Of a stretch of DNA of 64,000 bases, positions 9,167 to 22,104 are shown piece after piece (positions within the stretch are counted from its first letter, which is position 1; each line of letters opens with the position of its first letter). The notes beneath the pieces are model-generated. The model saw only the letters and a list, made by a program, of their open reading frames with translations, did not search any database and had not been told where the DNA came from. The position numbers and the translations under genes were made by a program. Origin of the DNA: Chloroflexota bacterium (GTDB taxonomy: Bacteria > Chloroflexota > Anaerolineae > Aggregatilineales > Phototrophicaceae). The stretch is taken from contig VXLV01000032.1 of assembly GCA_009841405.1 (NCBI GenBank), forward strand, positions 1 through 64,000. The letters are read 5' to 3'.

Positions 9167-11233
9167 GTGAAAGAATATCAGACGGAGAACATCAGAAACG
9201 TCGCGCTAGTCGGGCATCAAGGTTGTGGCAAGACCTCGCTGGTGGAAGCGCTGCTGTACAGCACGGGCGCCACCACCCGGATGGGACATATATCGGAAAG
9301 CAATATGGTCTCGGATTGGGACGATGAGGAACGCGAGCGCGGCTTGTCGCTCTCCACATCTTTGATGCCGCTGGAGTTTAACGATGTCAAGATCAACATC
9401 ATGGACACGCCGGGCTTCACCGATTTTCAAGGGGAGCTGCGGAACGCGATTTTGGTTGCCGACTCGGTAGTGGTGGTGGTGGACGCGGTGTCGGGCGTTG
9501 AGGTCGGCACTGAGCTGGCTTGGGAATACGCCCGCGCCAGCGAGCAGCCGGTGATCGTTGTGATCAACAAGATGGATCGCGAAAACGCCAATTATGAGCA
9601 AGTGCTGGAGCAGTTGCAGAGCCAGTTTGAAGATTACAAGTTCATACCGGTGATGCTGCCCATCGGCGCTGAGACCGGCTTCGAAGGCGTGGGAAATGCG
9701 CTGACGCAAAAGGCGTATTACGCCGAGGGGTCGACGCCGGCCGACTTGCCGTCTGAGTACGCGGACGCGCTCGAAGAAGCGAATATGGAGCTGATGGAGG
9801 CGGCGGCGGAAGCGGACGACGAGTTGCTGGAGAAGTATTTCGAAGAGGAGACCTTGTCATTTGACGAGATCCGCCAGGGCATGCGCCTGGCGTCACGCTC
9901 GCCGGAGCTCAAGACGGTTCCGGTGTTCGCGGCGTCGGCTACCGAGAATATCGGCACGGTTCCCTTGATGGAAGCGCTTGTGGCTTACGCGTCGTCGCCG
10001 GCCGAGCGCCGGATCAACATCATGCGCGGCGATGACGCGGATGTCTTGCAGCCGCCGCAAAGCGATGATGGCCCGCTGGCCGCGTATGTGTTCAAAACGC
10101 TGAACGATCGTTACGTCGGCACCTTGAATTACTTCCGCATATTTTCGGGGACGATCTCGAGCGACGGGCGCAACCTCAACGGCAACAGTGGCGCGGAAGA
10201 ACGCTTCAATTCGCTCTTCGTCATGCGCGGCAAGGAGCAGATGCCGGTTGACAGGTTGCACGCCGGCGATATCGGCGTGGTCGCCAAATTGACCAATACC
10301 AAGACCGGCGATACCTTTGTCGATTCGGACGCCAGTATCCGCGTCGCCAAGCCGGACTTTCCCGCGCCGCTGTACATGCTGGCGGTTCGCCCGCGCGCGC
10401 AGGCAGACAGCGCGAAGATGGGCCCGACGCTCAGCAGTCTGTGCGACTCGGATCCGACGTTGCGCTGGCGGCAAGACGGCGATACGCGCCAGACGGTGCT
10501 GGAAGGCATGGGGCAGATTCACCTCGAAGTGACGCTGAAGCGGGCGGAGTCTTTGGGCGTGAATATCGACACCGACATGCCCAGGGTGCCGTATCGGGAG
10601 ACGATCACGAGCAATGCCGAATCGAGCTACACGCACAAGAAGCAGACGGGCGGCGCCGGGCAATATGGCCGCGTGGACCTAAAAGTTGAACCGACGCCGG
10701 AAGGTTTCGAATTCGAGTCGAGCGTTTTCGGCGGGGCGATTTCGCAGCAATTTGTCGCCTCGACCGAGAAGGGGATTCGCGCCGTTTTACCCGATGGCGT
10801 GATCGCCGGATATCCGGTGGAGCGGGTGAGAGTCAATGTATTTGACGGCAAGGAGCACCCGGTGGATTCGAAAGACATCGCCTTTCAGATTGCCGGGCGC
10901 GAGGCGTTTCGCGCGGCATTCCGCAAAGCCAAGCCGGTCTTGCTTGAACCGATCATGGATGTGAAGATCACCGTGCCTGAGACCATGATGGGCGATGTCA
11001 TGAGCGACTTGAATACGCGCCGGGGTCGCGTGCAGGGCATGGATACCATCGGTTTCAAGAGCGTCGTGACGGCGGAAGTGCCTCTGGCAGAGATGCTGCG
11101 TTACGGCAACGACTTGCGTTCCATGAGCGGCGGGCGCGGGATATACACGATGGACTTCAACCGCTACGACCGCGTGCCCAGCTATGTGCAGGACGAGATC
11201 ATCGCTGAGGTCGAGGCGGCGGCGGCGCAGTAG
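9167..11233 (+). CDS. Elongation factor G-like translational GTPase (EF-G II-like)
   Basis: P-loop 'GHQGCGKTS', 'DTPGFTDF', 'NKMD'; switch I 'ERGLSLSTS' instead of canonical 'RGITI'; GTG start after GGGAGG. Confidence 0.88.
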   Translation: MKEYQTENIRNVALVGHQGCGKTSLVEALLYSTGATTRMGHISESNMVSDWDDEERERGLSLSTSLMPLEFNDVKINIMDTPGFTDFQGELRNAILVADSVVVVVDAVSGVEVGTELAWEYARASEQPVIVVINKMDRENANYEQVLEQLQSQFEDYKFIPVMLPIGAETGFEGVGNALTQKAYYAEGSTPADLPSEYADALEEANMELMEAAAEADDELLEKYFEEETLSFDEIRQGMRLASRSPELKTVPVFAASATENIGTVPLMEALVAYASSPAERRINIMRGDDADVLQPPQSDDGPLAAYVFKTLNDRYVGTLNYFRIFSGTISSDGRNLNGNSGAEERFNSLFVMRGKEQMPVDRLHAGDIGVVAKLTNTKTGDTFVDSDASIRVAKPDFPAPLYMLAVRPRAQADSAKMGPTLSSLCDSDPTLRWRQDGDTRQTVLEGMGQIHLEVTLKRAESLGVNIDTDMPRVPYRETITSNAESSYTHKKQTGGAGQYGRVDLKVEPTPEGFEFESSVFGGAISQQFVASTEKGIRAVLPDGVIAGYPVERVRVNVFDGKEHPVDSKDIAFQIAGREAFRAAFRKAKPVLLEPIMDVKITVPETMMGDVMSDLNTRRGRVQGMDTIGFKSVVTAEVPLAEMLRYGNDLRSMSGGRGIYTMDFNRYDRVPSYVQDEIIAEVEAAAAQ

Positions 11234-11244
11234 GCGTCAACAGA

Positions 11245-11271
11245 AAAGGCGAGGTCACGCGCCTCGCCTTT
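11245..11271. terminator. Bidirectional-type terminator hairpin between EF-G-like and ftsH
   Basis: aaaggcgagg-tcacgcg-cctcgccttt perfect 10-bp stem in the convergent intergenic gap. Confidence 0.7.
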
Positions 11272-11308
11272 ACTTGCCTCATACTGAATCGGCAGAGCGC
11301 TTCAGCGC

Positions 11309-13327
11309 CTACTCTTCCGCCTCTACCGGTTCCTGCGCATCCGAGCCATTCTGCGCGGCCGGCTCCGGCTCGCGCAGGTGCTTGGCCACCGATTTGGGCA
11401 CGAATTCGTCGGTGTCGTCTTCCAGGCCCAGGATGCGTAAGATCTCCTCACGCTCGACGGTTTCTTTGGAGAGCAGCGCTTCCGCCAGTTTGTCGAGTTC
11501 ATCGCGGTGGTCATCCAGCAGGTCGCGCGTTTCCTGGTAGGCGACGTCGATAATGCGCTTGATTTCGGCATCGAGTTTTGAGGCGGTGTCGTCGCTGTAA
11601 TCGCGGCCGCTGGCGATGGCGTAGCCGAGGAAGGGCTGCTCGCCATCGTCGCCGTAATTGACCATGCCGACTGAGTCGCTCATGCCGAACATCTTGACCA
11701 TGCGGCGGGCGATTTGCGTCACTTGCTGAATGTCGTTGGCGGCGCCGGTAGTGACGTCATCGAAGACGATTTCTTCGGCGATGCGGCCGGCCAGGCCGAC
11801 GCGCACGTAGGCTTCCAACTGTTTGCGCGACTGGTGCAGCGAGTCGTCCTTGGGCATGTAGAAAGCCACGCCCAGCGCGCGCCCGCGGGGAATGATCGTC
11901 GTTTTGAGCAGGGCCATGGCGTCGGGTATCAGGAACGAAACCAGCGCGTGCCCGGCTTCGTGATAAGCCGTGATGCGGCGGTCTTTTTCATTGGACAGCG
12001 GCGGCCGCTTGGTGCCCAGTCGTATGCGCTCGTAGGCGGTGGTGAAGTCGGACATGGTGATCAGTCGCCGGTCGTAGCGGGCCGCGTGCATAGCGGCTTC
12101 ATTGGCCAGGTTGGCGATGTCGGCGCCGGAAAAGCCGATGGTCGCGCGGGCCAAGGATTCCAGTTCAACGTTGTTCGCCAGAGGCTTATTCTTGGTATGA
12201 ATCTTGAGGATCTCGTGGCGTCCCTTGACATCGGGCAGGTCGACGGTGATTTGGCGGTCGAAGCGGCCCGGGCGCAGCAGGGCCGGGTCCAGCACGTCGG
12301 GGCGGTTGGTGGCGGCGATCATGACGATATTGGTGTCGTTGTCGAAGCCGTCCATTTCGGAGAGCAGTTGGTTCAGGGTTTGCTCGCGCTCGTCGTGCCC
12401 GCCGCCCAAGCCGGTGCCGCGGCGGCGGCCGACGGCGTCGATCTCGTCAACGAATATGATGGCGGGCGCATTTTCTTTGGCGCGCTTGAAGAGGTCGCGC
12501 ACGCGGGAGGCGCCGACGCCGACGAACATCTCAACGAATTCCGAGGCGGCGATGCTGAAGAAGGCGACGTTGGCTTCGCCGGCGACGGCGCGCGCCATCA
12601 GCGTTTTGCCGGTGCCGGGCGGGCCGATCAGCAAGACGCCGCGCGGCACCTTGGCGCCGACTTTAACGTACTTCTCGGGCTGCTTGAGAAAGTCTACGAC
12701 TTCCGTCAGCTCGAGCTTGGCAGCGTCTTGCCCGGCGACGTCGTCGAATCGTATCGCCGGCATCTCGGGGGTTTTCTCGCGCGCCTGGGATTGGCCGAAG
12801 GAGAAGATACCGTTCATCTGCCCTTGCGCGCGCCGGCCCATCCAAACGAAGAAGCCGATAATGAGCACGAGGGGCAGGAAATTCAAAATGATGGATAGCC
12901 AGGGCGAGGTGCTGCTGTATTCCTGGTTGACCGGCGCGATGCCGTTCTGCAGGCGCAGGCGCTCGATTTCGGGCCCGGCGAAAATCGGGATCTGCGCCGA
13001 GAAGCGCCTTACGCTTTGCGTCCGGCCGGAGGGCGCGACGACTACGATGCTGCTTTTGAACTCGCCGACGACTGCGGTGGTATCCTTGTAGTCGAAGGCG
13101 GCGACATTGTTAAGCAGCAATTGCTCGTAAAAGTCGGAGTAGGCAATTTCCGGCGTTGAGGAGATGCCACCCAGGAGACCGGGCGAGGATATCAGCGCGA
13201 GCAGCATAACCAGCAGGAGCAGGCCCGGCGACACCCAACGGCGCCAATTTGGCGGCGGTTGTGGCGGACGGTTGCTATTGCCGCCGCTTTCGCTGTCCTC
13301 GTTATTGTTGTTGTCCCAGAATTGCAT
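11309..13327 (-). CDS. ftsH: ATP-dependent zinc metalloprotease FtsH
   Basis: '[18 protein letters not shown]', '[15 protein letters not shown]', HEAGH zinc motif, N-terminal TM. Confidence 0.96.
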   Translation of the reverse strand: MQFWDNNNNEDSESGGNSNRPPQPPPNWRRWVSPGLLLLVMLLALISSPGLLGGISSTPEIAYSDFYEQLLLNNVAAFDYKDTTAVVGEFKSSIVVVAPSGRTQSVRRFSAQIPIFAGPEIERLRLQNGIAPVNQEYSSTSPWLSIILNFLPLVLIIGFFVWMGRRAQGQMNGIFSFGQSQAREKTPEMPAIRFDDVAGQDAAKLELTEVVDFLKQPEKYVKVGAKVPRGVLLIGPPGTGKTLMARAVAGEANVAFFSIAASEFVEMFVGVGASRVRDLFKRAKENAPAIIFVDEIDAVGRRRGTGLGGGHDEREQTLNQLLSEMDGFDNDTNIVMIAATNRPDVLDPALLRPGRFDRQITVDLPDVKGRHEILKIHTKNKPLANNVELESLARATIGFSGADIANLANEAAMHAARYDRRLITMSDFTTAYERIRLGTKRPPLSNEKDRRITAYHEAGHALVSFLIPDAMALLKTTIIPRGRALGVAFYMPKDDSLHQSRKQLEAYVRVGLAGRIAEEIVFDDVTTGAANDIQQVTQIARRMVKMFGMSDSVGMVNYGDDGEQPFLGYAIASGRDYSDDTASKLDAEIKRIIDVAYQETRDLLDDHRDELDKLAEALLSKETVEREEILRILGLEDDTDEFVPKSVAKHLREPEPAAQNGSDAQEPVEAEE

Positions 13328-13540
13328 GGAGTGATAGTACTCGCAAAATGTGGATTGTATAGACTGATTATAGCGTATCCGCGGGGCGAACTGTGCAAGT
13401 ATTGTCTTAGAAACGCGCTCGGGGCGCGATGCGGTAATGACGATATCGCGTTGGGCGGATGTCCGTTATGCTAGGCGGGCGAGCGCGCGACGAGACGCTG
13501 ACTGCCAGGCCGCGCGCGTAGAGCTAGAGCGAGGCGTGAG

Positions 13541-15610
<2,070 letters not shown>

Positions 15611-15630
15611 CGGGGAGTCGGCGGCCGGGA

Positions 15631-16086
15631 ATGGAGAATGAGCGGCAGAGCGGGCAAGCGTACTTCGGGACGGTGCTGCAGACAGTAGTGGGGCAGGCTT
15701 TCGCGGCGGCGGGTTATCAGCGCGAGCGGTCGCCGCTGCAAATGGCCGGCGGGCGCTTTCGCTACGTCAGAGAGTTTGCCGGCGGCGGGCGCGGCATCAT
15801 CGATTTTCAAGTGCTGGTCTACAGCGATACGATGTGGTCGAGCGGCGCGCCGTCGTGTTTCCGCGTAGAATTGACGCGCGCGTCCGAGCGGGATGGCGCG
15901 GTCGTTCGCAGCTTGAGCCGGCTGGTGGTGGAAGACTTCGGCGTCAAGATTTTGCCGGCGGCGGACCACTGGTGGAGTTATCGCGATACAGACTCGCTGG
16001 GCAAAGCCTTGGCCGAGGCCGGCCATTTGATCGTCGGCTACGGCTTGCCTTGGCTAATAGGCGAGCTGAGCCCGCCGGGAGACTAG
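15631..16086 (+). CDS. Hypothetical protein
   Basis: 151-aa ORF between collinear genes; no family recognised. Confidence 0.55.
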   Translation: MENERQSGQAYFGTVLQTVVGQAFAAAGYQRERSPLQMAGGRFRYVREFAGGGRGIIDFQVLVYSDTMWSSGAPSCFRVELTRASERDGAVVRSLSRLVVEDFGVKILPAADHWWSYRDTDSLGKALAEAGHLIVGYGLPWLIGELSPPGD

Positions 16087-16162
16087 CGGGCGCGCTTGCT
16101 TGACAAGCCGAGTTCGGATTCGTAACATGACGCCACTTGACTCATCCGGCGGATTCATCCCT

Positions 16163-18634
16163 ATGCCGCTTTTCCGCGCGTTGGCGCTGACACTGTGTTT
16201 GCTCGCGAGCGCTTGCAATATCCGCAGCGCGGACAGCACGCTGCCCACGCCGAACGAAGACAATATCATATATGTCACCGCCACGCCGCTGCCGGCGACG
16301 GCGCAGTCCCTACCGACTCATACCGCAACATTTCCGCCGACGCCGACGCCGGCGCCGACAGCGACGCCGACTGTACAGCCGGCGCTGCTGCTTGCGCAGG
16401 GCGAGCGGCTTGTACTGAACGGATATTTGGAAGACGCGGCCGCGGTCTATCGGACGCTCTTGAATTACGGCAGCGCCATCACGCCGCAAGAACGGGCGCA
16501 AGCGGCCTTTCGCCTGGGGCAAGTCACGCTGCGGGCCGGGTTCTTTGAGCAGGCGGCCGATGCGCTCACCACCCTGGTCACGGACTTTCCCGAGAGCGCG
16601 CAGATAGCGCAGGCTTATTTCTTGCGCGGCGACGCTCGAATCGGTTTGTCGCAATGGGGGGCGGCGATCGCCGACCTGCAGCAGTACCTCGCGCTGCGCC
16701 CCGGCTTGATCGACAGTTACGTCTTTGAGCGCATCGCCGATGCGCAGATCGCGCTCGGGCAGACCGAGGCGGCGCTGCAAAATTACGAGCGCGCCATCGG
16801 CGCCAAGCGATCGAAGGTACCGCTGCTGGTGCTGCGGGAAAAGCTGGCGCAGATTTACATCAAGCTCCAACGTTACAGCGATGCCATCGCGCAGTATGAC
16901 GCGGTCCTGGCGGTGGCGCGCAACGCGCCGTACCGCGCCAACATCTCCTTCAGCGCGGCGCAGGCGGCGCTGGCCGGCGGAGATCTGGCCGCTGGCGTCG
17001 AGCGCTTGCGGGCGATATTCGAGAATTACGCTGGCACGGCGACCGCCTGGAAGGCCCTGGATTTGCTGAGCCAGCAGGGCGTTTCGTACGATGGATTGCA
17101 GCGGGGCCGGGCCGCTTTCAGCGCCGGGGACTATCAAGCCGCGATCGACGCCTTCAACGAATACACCACGACGCATCAGCTGGCGGCGATACCGGCGGAG
17201 TTGTTCCTGACGCTGGGGCGGGCTTACCGGCAGATTGGCAATTCGGAGGCCGCGACCGTGGCTTTCCAGACGATAATCGACCAGTATCCGCAAGACCCGC
17301 TCTTTGGCGAGGCGCTGCTGGAGCGGGGGCGGACCCGTTTCCTCGCCGGCGACAGCCCGGCCGCGATTCAGATTTACCTCGCCATCGCGGATACCTATCC
17401 GCTGTTTGAGCATACGGCCGGCGTCGCCCTTTGGCGCGCGGCCTACCTGTACGGCACCAACGGCCAGACGGCGCGCTCGCGCGAGATGTTCACGCGCCTG
17501 GCGGACAGCTATCCCGACCATGAATTCACCATCAACGGACTGTTCAACGCCGCCTCCGCAGCTGTGAGAGACGAGGAATGGGCGGTCGCCGAGAATCTAT
17601 ACGCGCGCGTCGCCAGTTTAGGCGGCGGGGATGATCAGGCGGCCGCCTACTTATGGATGGGCCGGATTGGGCTGCTGCGCGGCGATGCGGAGCTGGCCGG
17701 GCAGGCCTTCGATTTGGCGATTGCGGCGGCGCCGGACAGTTATTTCGCGGCGCGTTCGGGCGACTTCCGCCTCGGCATTCAGCCCTTCGACCCGCCGCCC
17801 GCCTGGCGATTCGCCTTTGACGAAGCGGCCGAGTTGTCGGCGGCCGAACAGTGGCTGCGGGAGGCCTTCGCCGTTGAAGAGCAAGGCGCGCTTTGGCGCT
17901 TGACGGCCAGTTTGAACGACGATCCGCGCATGATCCGCGGACGAGAATTGTATGCCGTCAGCGCTTTTGACGAAGCTTTCATCGAGTTTGAAGAATTGGT
18001 CGATCAAGCGCGCGACGATGGCAAGGCGTTGGACAGCTATCGGCTGGCGATATACCTGCGCGGCCTAGGCGTTTATCGGGAGAGCATTATTGCCGCGGCC
18101 GATGTCATCATCGCGTCGGGCCGGGGCACGCTTGGGGCGCCGCCCTTCCTGGCTCGGATGCGCTTTCCGGCATATTATATTGATGTCATCCAGCCGTTGG
18201 CGGCCGCGCGCGGCATCGACCCGGCGCTGATGCTGTCGCTGATCCGCCAGGAGAGCTTGTTCAACACCTTCGCCACGGCCGGCGCTGGCGAAAAGGGGAT
18301 GATGCAAGTAATCCCGTCGACGGCGCAGTATATCGCCGAGCAACTGAACTGGCCCGATTACCAGCACAGCGACCTGTTTCGCCCCTATGCGGGCGTGGCA
18401 TTTGGCGCCTTCTACATTGACGAACAGTTGGACCGCTTCAACCAGAACGCGATTGCGGCGCTGGCCGCCTATAATGCGGGGCCGGGACGGGCATACGACT
18501 GGAACGCGCTTGCCGGCGGCGACCCCGATCTGTTCATGACGGCGATTACCATTGACACTACCCGGCATTACGTGCAATTCATCTATCGGAACTACAACAT
18601 TTATCGAGCGCTTTACGGCCGCGATGAGGCGTAG
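16163..18634 (+). CDS. Lipoprotein with TPR repeats and C-terminal SLT lytic transglycosylase domain
   Basis: Lipobox-like 'CLLASAC'; TPR-like repeats; SLT motif 'LSLIRQESLFNTFATAGAGEKGMMQVIPSTA' and 'AAYNAGPGRA'; start chosen at MPLFRAL (ORF opens at 16100). Confidence 0.85.
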   Translation: MPLFRALALTLCLLASACNIRSADSTLPTPNEDNIIYVTATPLPATAQSLPTHTATFPPTPTPAPTATPTVQPALLLAQGERLVLNGYLEDAAAVYRTLLNYGSAITPQERAQAAFRLGQVTLRAGFFEQAADALTTLVTDFPESAQIAQAYFLRGDARIGLSQWGAAIADLQQYLALRPGLIDSYVFERIADAQIALGQTEAALQNYERAIGAKRSKVPLLVLREKLAQIYIKLQRYSDAIAQYDAVLAVARNAPYRANISFSAAQAALAGGDLAAGVERLRAIFENYAGTATAWKALDLLSQQGVSYDGLQRGRAAFSAGDYQAAIDAFNEYTTTHQLAAIPAELFLTLGRAYRQIGNSEAATVAFQTIIDQYPQDPLFGEALLERGRTRFLAGDSPAAIQIYLAIADTYPLFEHTAGVALWRAAYLYGTNGQTARSREMFTRLADSYPDHEFTINGLFNAASAAVRDEEWAVAENLYARVASLGGGDDQAAAYLWMGRIGLLRGDAELAGQAFDLAIAAAPDSYFAARSGDFRLGIQPFDPPPAWRFAFDEAAELSAAEQWLREAFAVEEQGALWRLTASLNDDPRMIRGRELYAVSAFDEAFIEFEELVDQARDDGKALDSYRLAIYLRGLGVYRESIIAAADVIIASGRGTLGAPPFLARMRFPAYYIDVIQPLAAARGIDPALMLSLIRQESLFNTFATAGAGEKGMMQVIPSTAQYIAEQLNWPDYQHSDLFRPYAGVAFGAFYIDEQLDRFNQNAIAALAAYNAGPGRAYDWNALAGGDPDLFMTAITIDTTRHYVQFIYRNYNIYRALYGRDEA

Positions 18635-18652
18635 CCAGGCCGCAATTTCCGT

Positions 18653-18680
18653 TACCGCGACGAGATTTCTTCGTATAATG
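18653..18680 (+). promoter_or_regulatory. Promoter-like TTACCG-N16-TATAAT upstream of the glycosyltransferase
   Basis: Direct read. Confidence 0.4.
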
Positions 18681-18829
18681 ATTCAGACAGCGGGGTGGCG
18701 TGTGGCGCGTGCGGCTAGTCCCACGCCCGGGCCGGCGCCCGCAGCCTGCCAATGCCGGCTGATCTGATTAACCAGAAACTTCTAGTATGTTACACTTGTC
18801 GGTAGCAGCCAAAAGCGCGGGGCGGCGTC

Positions 18830-20158
18830 ATGCAAGCGCATCGTCTGTTAGAGAATCTGCAAGCGCAGCAGCACAAGAGCCCGGATGAATTCTTCGGCCT
18901 GCCCAGCGTGCTGGCGCCGCAGCGCGCCGACGCTGCCTTTGCGTCGGTGAAGAAAGTCGCGGTGCTGACGGAGTCTTTCCTGCCCAAGGTCGACGGCGTG
19001 GTCAAGACCTCGTATCTGACGATTCGCTACTTGCAAGAGACCGGGCGGGAAGTTCTGGTATTCGCGCCGGATATCGCCGTTGATCAAGTCGGTGATTCTC
19101 AAGTGATTCCTTTGCCGTCGATCAGCTTGCCGCAAGCGCCGGAGACGCGCATGGCGCTGCCGAATCCGGTTGTGGCGCGGCATATCGAGGAGTTTGAGCC
19201 GGACTTGATTCACTTGTTCAGTCCAGCCGCCATGTCCGTGAACGGCATGGCTGTCGGCCGGCATCTAAATTTGCCGGTGATCGCGAATTACCAGACGGAT
19301 TTGCCGGGCTATACCGAACATTATGGTTTTCGCATGCTGTCTGGTCCGGTGAATCGCTGGCTGCGCTATATCCATAATGGCTGCCACCTGACGTTGGCGC
19401 CGACGCGCACCATTATTGGCGAGTTGCGCGCCGCCGGTTATCGCCGCGTGCGTCACTGGGGGCGGGGCGTGAATACGGAGCGCTTTAATCCTCGCCATGC
19501 CCGGCCGGCGATGCGCCAGCGCTTGCTTAACGGGCGGGATCCGGGGTCGTTGCTTTGCGTCTTTGTCGGGCGTCTGGCCAATGAGAAGCGGATAGAACTG
19601 TTGCTGGAGGCGGCGCGGTTGCCCGGCGTCGCCTTGACCATCGTCGGCGACGGCGCCTTGCGCGAACAGCTTGAGCAAGTCTTCGCCGAGACGGACGCGC
19701 ATTTTACCGGTTACTTGTTTGGCGACGAGCTGGCGCAAGCCTACGCCAGCGCCGATGTCTTTGTTTTCCCGGGCGAGTACGAGACTTTTGGCCAGGTCAT
19801 CCAGGAAGCGATGGCGTCGGGGCTGCCATCGGTGGTCGTGAACGCCGGCGGCGCGCCCGATGTGGTGGAGGACGGGGTTAGCGGGATTGTGGTGGAACCG
19901 GCCGCGCAGGCATTCGTCGAGGTTATAGAGCGCCTGCGCGATCATCCGGAGGCGCGGCGGCAAATGAGCCGTGACGCGCGCAATGCCGCCGAGGAGCGGC
20001 CCTGGTCGGCCTTGATGGCGCAGCTCGAGGGCTACTACGAAGAAGCGTATAAGATGAATCAACGCTTCACGCGCTTGTTCGGCTTTACGAATTATCATCG
20101 GCCGCTGTCAATTCCGGCCCGGCTGGCGCGCCGGCCGCGGGTTGGCATACTTTCCTGA
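18830..20158 (+). CDS. Glycosyltransferase family 4 (GT-B; mannosyltransferase/SqdX-like)
   Basis: 'VAVLTESFLPKVDGVVKTSYLTIRYLQETGREVLVFAPD', 'FPGEYETFGQVIQEAMASGLPSVV' (EX7E). Confidence 0.9.
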   Translation: MQAHRLLENLQAQQHKSPDEFFGLPSVLAPQRADAAFASVKKVAVLTESFLPKVDGVVKTSYLTIRYLQETGREVLVFAPDIAVDQVGDSQVIPLPSISLPQAPETRMALPNPVVARHIEEFEPDLIHLFSPAAMSVNGMAVGRHLNLPVIANYQTDLPGYTEHYGFRMLSGPVNRWLRYIHNGCHLTLAPTRTIIGELRAAGYRRVRHWGRGVNTERFNPRHARPAMRQRLLNGRDPGSLLCVFVGRLANEKRIELLLEAARLPGVALTIVGDGALREQLEQVFAETDAHFTGYLFGDELAQAYASADVFVFPGEYETFGQVIQEAMASGLPSVVVNAGGAPDVVEDGVSGIVVEPAAQAFVEVIERLRDHPEARRQMSRDARNAAEERPWSALMAQLEGYYEEAYKMNQRFTRLFGFTNYHRPLSIPARLARRPRVGILS

Positions 20159-20292
20159 GGAAATCGCGGGTTAGCGCGCGTATAGATTTCTTGCAGATTA
20201 GCCCGCGCCGCGGCCCTATGGCGGCGACTTGCGGCGGCTGCGAGTATGCAAGCGGCGCGCGGCGCCGAGAGACACCAGACTTTGAGGACACT

Positions 20293-20670
20293 ATGCCTAA
20301 GCAAACCAAGCGACGCACGCTGGCGCTGATATCTCATGACGGCAAGAAGGCCGACATGGTCGGGTTCGTCAAGGATCATCGAGAGCTGCTGGCCGAATTT
20401 GACTTGGTCGGCACAAATACCACCGGCCAGCTCATCACGGAGAAGACCGGTCTGCCGGTAAAGCGGATGCTTTCGGGGCCTTATGGCGGCGATGCGCAGA
20501 TCGCGGCCATGGTGGCGGAAGGGAAAATCAGCGCGGTTTTCTTCTTTGTCGACCCACTGGGCAAGCATCCGCACGATCCGGATATTCAGAGTTTGCTGCG
20601 GATTTGCAACGTGCGCAATGTGCCGCTTGCGACCAATATCGCATCGGCTGTGCTGCTAATCAACGCCTGA
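20293..20670 (+). CDS. mgsA: Methylglyoxal synthase
   Basis: 'LALISHDGKKADMVGFV..H', 'GTNTTGQLI', 'GPYGGDAQIAAMVAEGKI', 'FFVDPLGKHPHDPDIQSLLRICNVRNVPLATN'. Confidence 0.95.
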   Translation: MPKQTKRRTLALISHDGKKADMVGFVKDHRELLAEFDLVGTNTTGQLITEKTGLPVKRMLSGPYGGDAQIAAMVAEGKISAVFFFVDPLGKHPHDPDIQSLLRICNVRNVPLATNIASAVLLINA

Positions 20671-20788
20671 GACATTACGTTCTTACGCGTTTCTTGCTTT
20701 TGCCGTCGCCAATCAGGCTTCATAATGGATAGCGCGCTTTGACCGTCGCTCGGCGCATGGCGGGCAGAATCGGCGGTCCGGCGCATAC

Positions 20789-21424
20789 ATGCTCCTGGTA
20801 TGGGGAATGTCCGTGACGGAAAACGACCGCATTGTTGTCGATTGGGTCATCAAAGCCAGGCTGGGCGATCAGGAGGCGTTCGCCGAGTTGGTCCATCTTT
20901 ATCATGACCCGGTTTACAACTTCTGCTATCGGATGCTGGGCGAGAGCGGCGAGGCGGAAGACGCCTCTCAGGAGACATTCCTGCGCGTGCACCGCAACTT
21001 GCACCGCTACGATATTAAGCGCTCGTTCAAGACCTGGCTGCTGTCCATCGCGTCCAATCACTGTATTGATCGCCTTCGCAAGCGGCGCGTGCAATACGTC
21101 TCGCTGGATGACGAGCCGACGGCGGCAGCGCTGGCGTTGAGCAGCAGCGACCCCACGCCGGAGCAGGCCGCCCTCAAACTGGAGCTGAAAGACGCAATCC
21201 AAAAGCTGCTGCTGCAGTTGGACGAACATTACCGCCTGGCGGTGATCTATCGCTACTGGTACGAATATTCTTACGCGGAGATCGCGCAAGCGATGAATAC
21301 GACCGAGAGCGCGATCAAGAGCCGACTGCACCGCGCGCGGAAAAAATTGGCGGATTTGCTTGACGACGCCGCGCTCGAAGGAATCGACAGCAGGCTGGCC
21401 GACCCCGGCGCGAAAGGAACCTGA
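20789..21424 (+). CDS. RNA polymerase sigma factor, ECF (sigma-70) family
   Basis: Region 2 'GDQEAFAELVHLYHDPVYNFCYRMLGESGEAEDASQETFLRV'; region 4 'YAEIAQAMNTTESAIKSRLHRARKKL'. Confidence 0.9.
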   Translation: MLLVWGMSVTENDRIVVDWVIKARLGDQEAFAELVHLYHDPVYNFCYRMLGESGEAEDASQETFLRVHRNLHRYDIKRSFKTWLLSIASNHCIDRLRKRRVQYVSLDDEPTAAALALSSSDPTPEQAALKLELKDAIQKLLLQLDEHYRLAVIYRYWYEYSYAEIAQAMNTTESAIKSRLHRARKKLADLLDDAALEGIDSRLADPGAKGT

Positions 21425-21425
21425 G

Positions 21426-21986
21426 ATGTCCGACGAGCGGAGCCTGCCTCAGCAGGATATGATGCAAGACGCGCTGGATGGGCAGCTTTCCGAAGAAATG
21501 GCGGGCAAGCTGGTGGAGATATTGCGGCGGGACGAAACGGCCGCGGAAGAATACAGCCGCTTGCAGCGCGTCGATGCCTTGCTGCGGCGCGCGCCGCAGA
21601 AGCGGGCGCCGGCGCGTCTCGCGGCGACAATCATGGCGCGGGTGGCGGCGACCATGCAGGCGGAGGCGGAGAAATCAGGCTTGTCGCCGGAAATGCAGCG
21701 CGTCATGATGCTGAGCATTTCGGCGGCGATGATGGCGATGATGCCGATGATGGAAGCGGCATCCTGGCTGGTGCTGAACGCCCGGCGCGATCCTGAATTG
21801 CTCAGCGATGTCATGGTCGAGACGATCGGCTGGATGTCGCTGGTGACCAATGCGCTGATCCAACTGCTGGAGGATGCCGAAGACCTGGCGCGCACAGACC
21901 CGGAGGTCGCGGCGGCGACGCTCGCGCTGACGCCATATATGCTTTCGACGATACTGGATTACCTCGACGAGCTGGAACTGCAATAG
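21426..21986 (+). CDS. Putative anti-sigma factor-like partner protein
   Basis: Starts 2 nt after the sigma gene; short helical N-terminus; no HxxxCxxC zinc motif. Confidence 0.5.
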   Translation: MSDERSLPQQDMMQDALDGQLSEEMAGKLVEILRRDETAAEEYSRLQRVDALLRRAPQKRAPARLAATIMARVAATMQAEAEKSGLSPEMQRVMMLSISAAMMAMMPMMEAASWLVLNARRDPELLSDVMVETIGWMSLVTNALIQLLEDAEDLARTDPEVAAATLALTPYMLSTILDYLDELELQ

Positions 21987-22050
21987 AGGGCGACGCTGCG
22001 CCGGCGTATGCTGCCGGCTGTACTATCATGGCGGCGCGCCCGGTCAAATC

Positions 22051-22080
22051 GAAAAGAGGCGCTATTGTCTAGCGCCTCCG
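22051..22080 (-). terminator. Intrinsic terminator of greA
   Basis: gaggcgcta-gacaa-tagcgcctc hairpin followed by TTTTC on the minus strand. Confidence 0.75.
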
Positions 22081-22104
22081 CCATTCGGACTGAGGAACTT
22101 GAAG

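Noticed and set aside
11714-12898. 394-aa plus-strand ORF opposite ftsH
   Set aside because: Gly/Val/Ala-rich antisense shadow of FtsH
16322-16382. ccgacgccgacgccggcgccgaca tandem repeat as microsatellite
   Set aside because: Encodes the Thr/Pro linker of the lipoprotein in frame, so explained by coding
16310-17521. 403-aa minus ORF opposite the TPR/SLT protein
   Set aside because: Arg/Gln-rich shadow ORF; the sense frame has clear TPR/SLT domains
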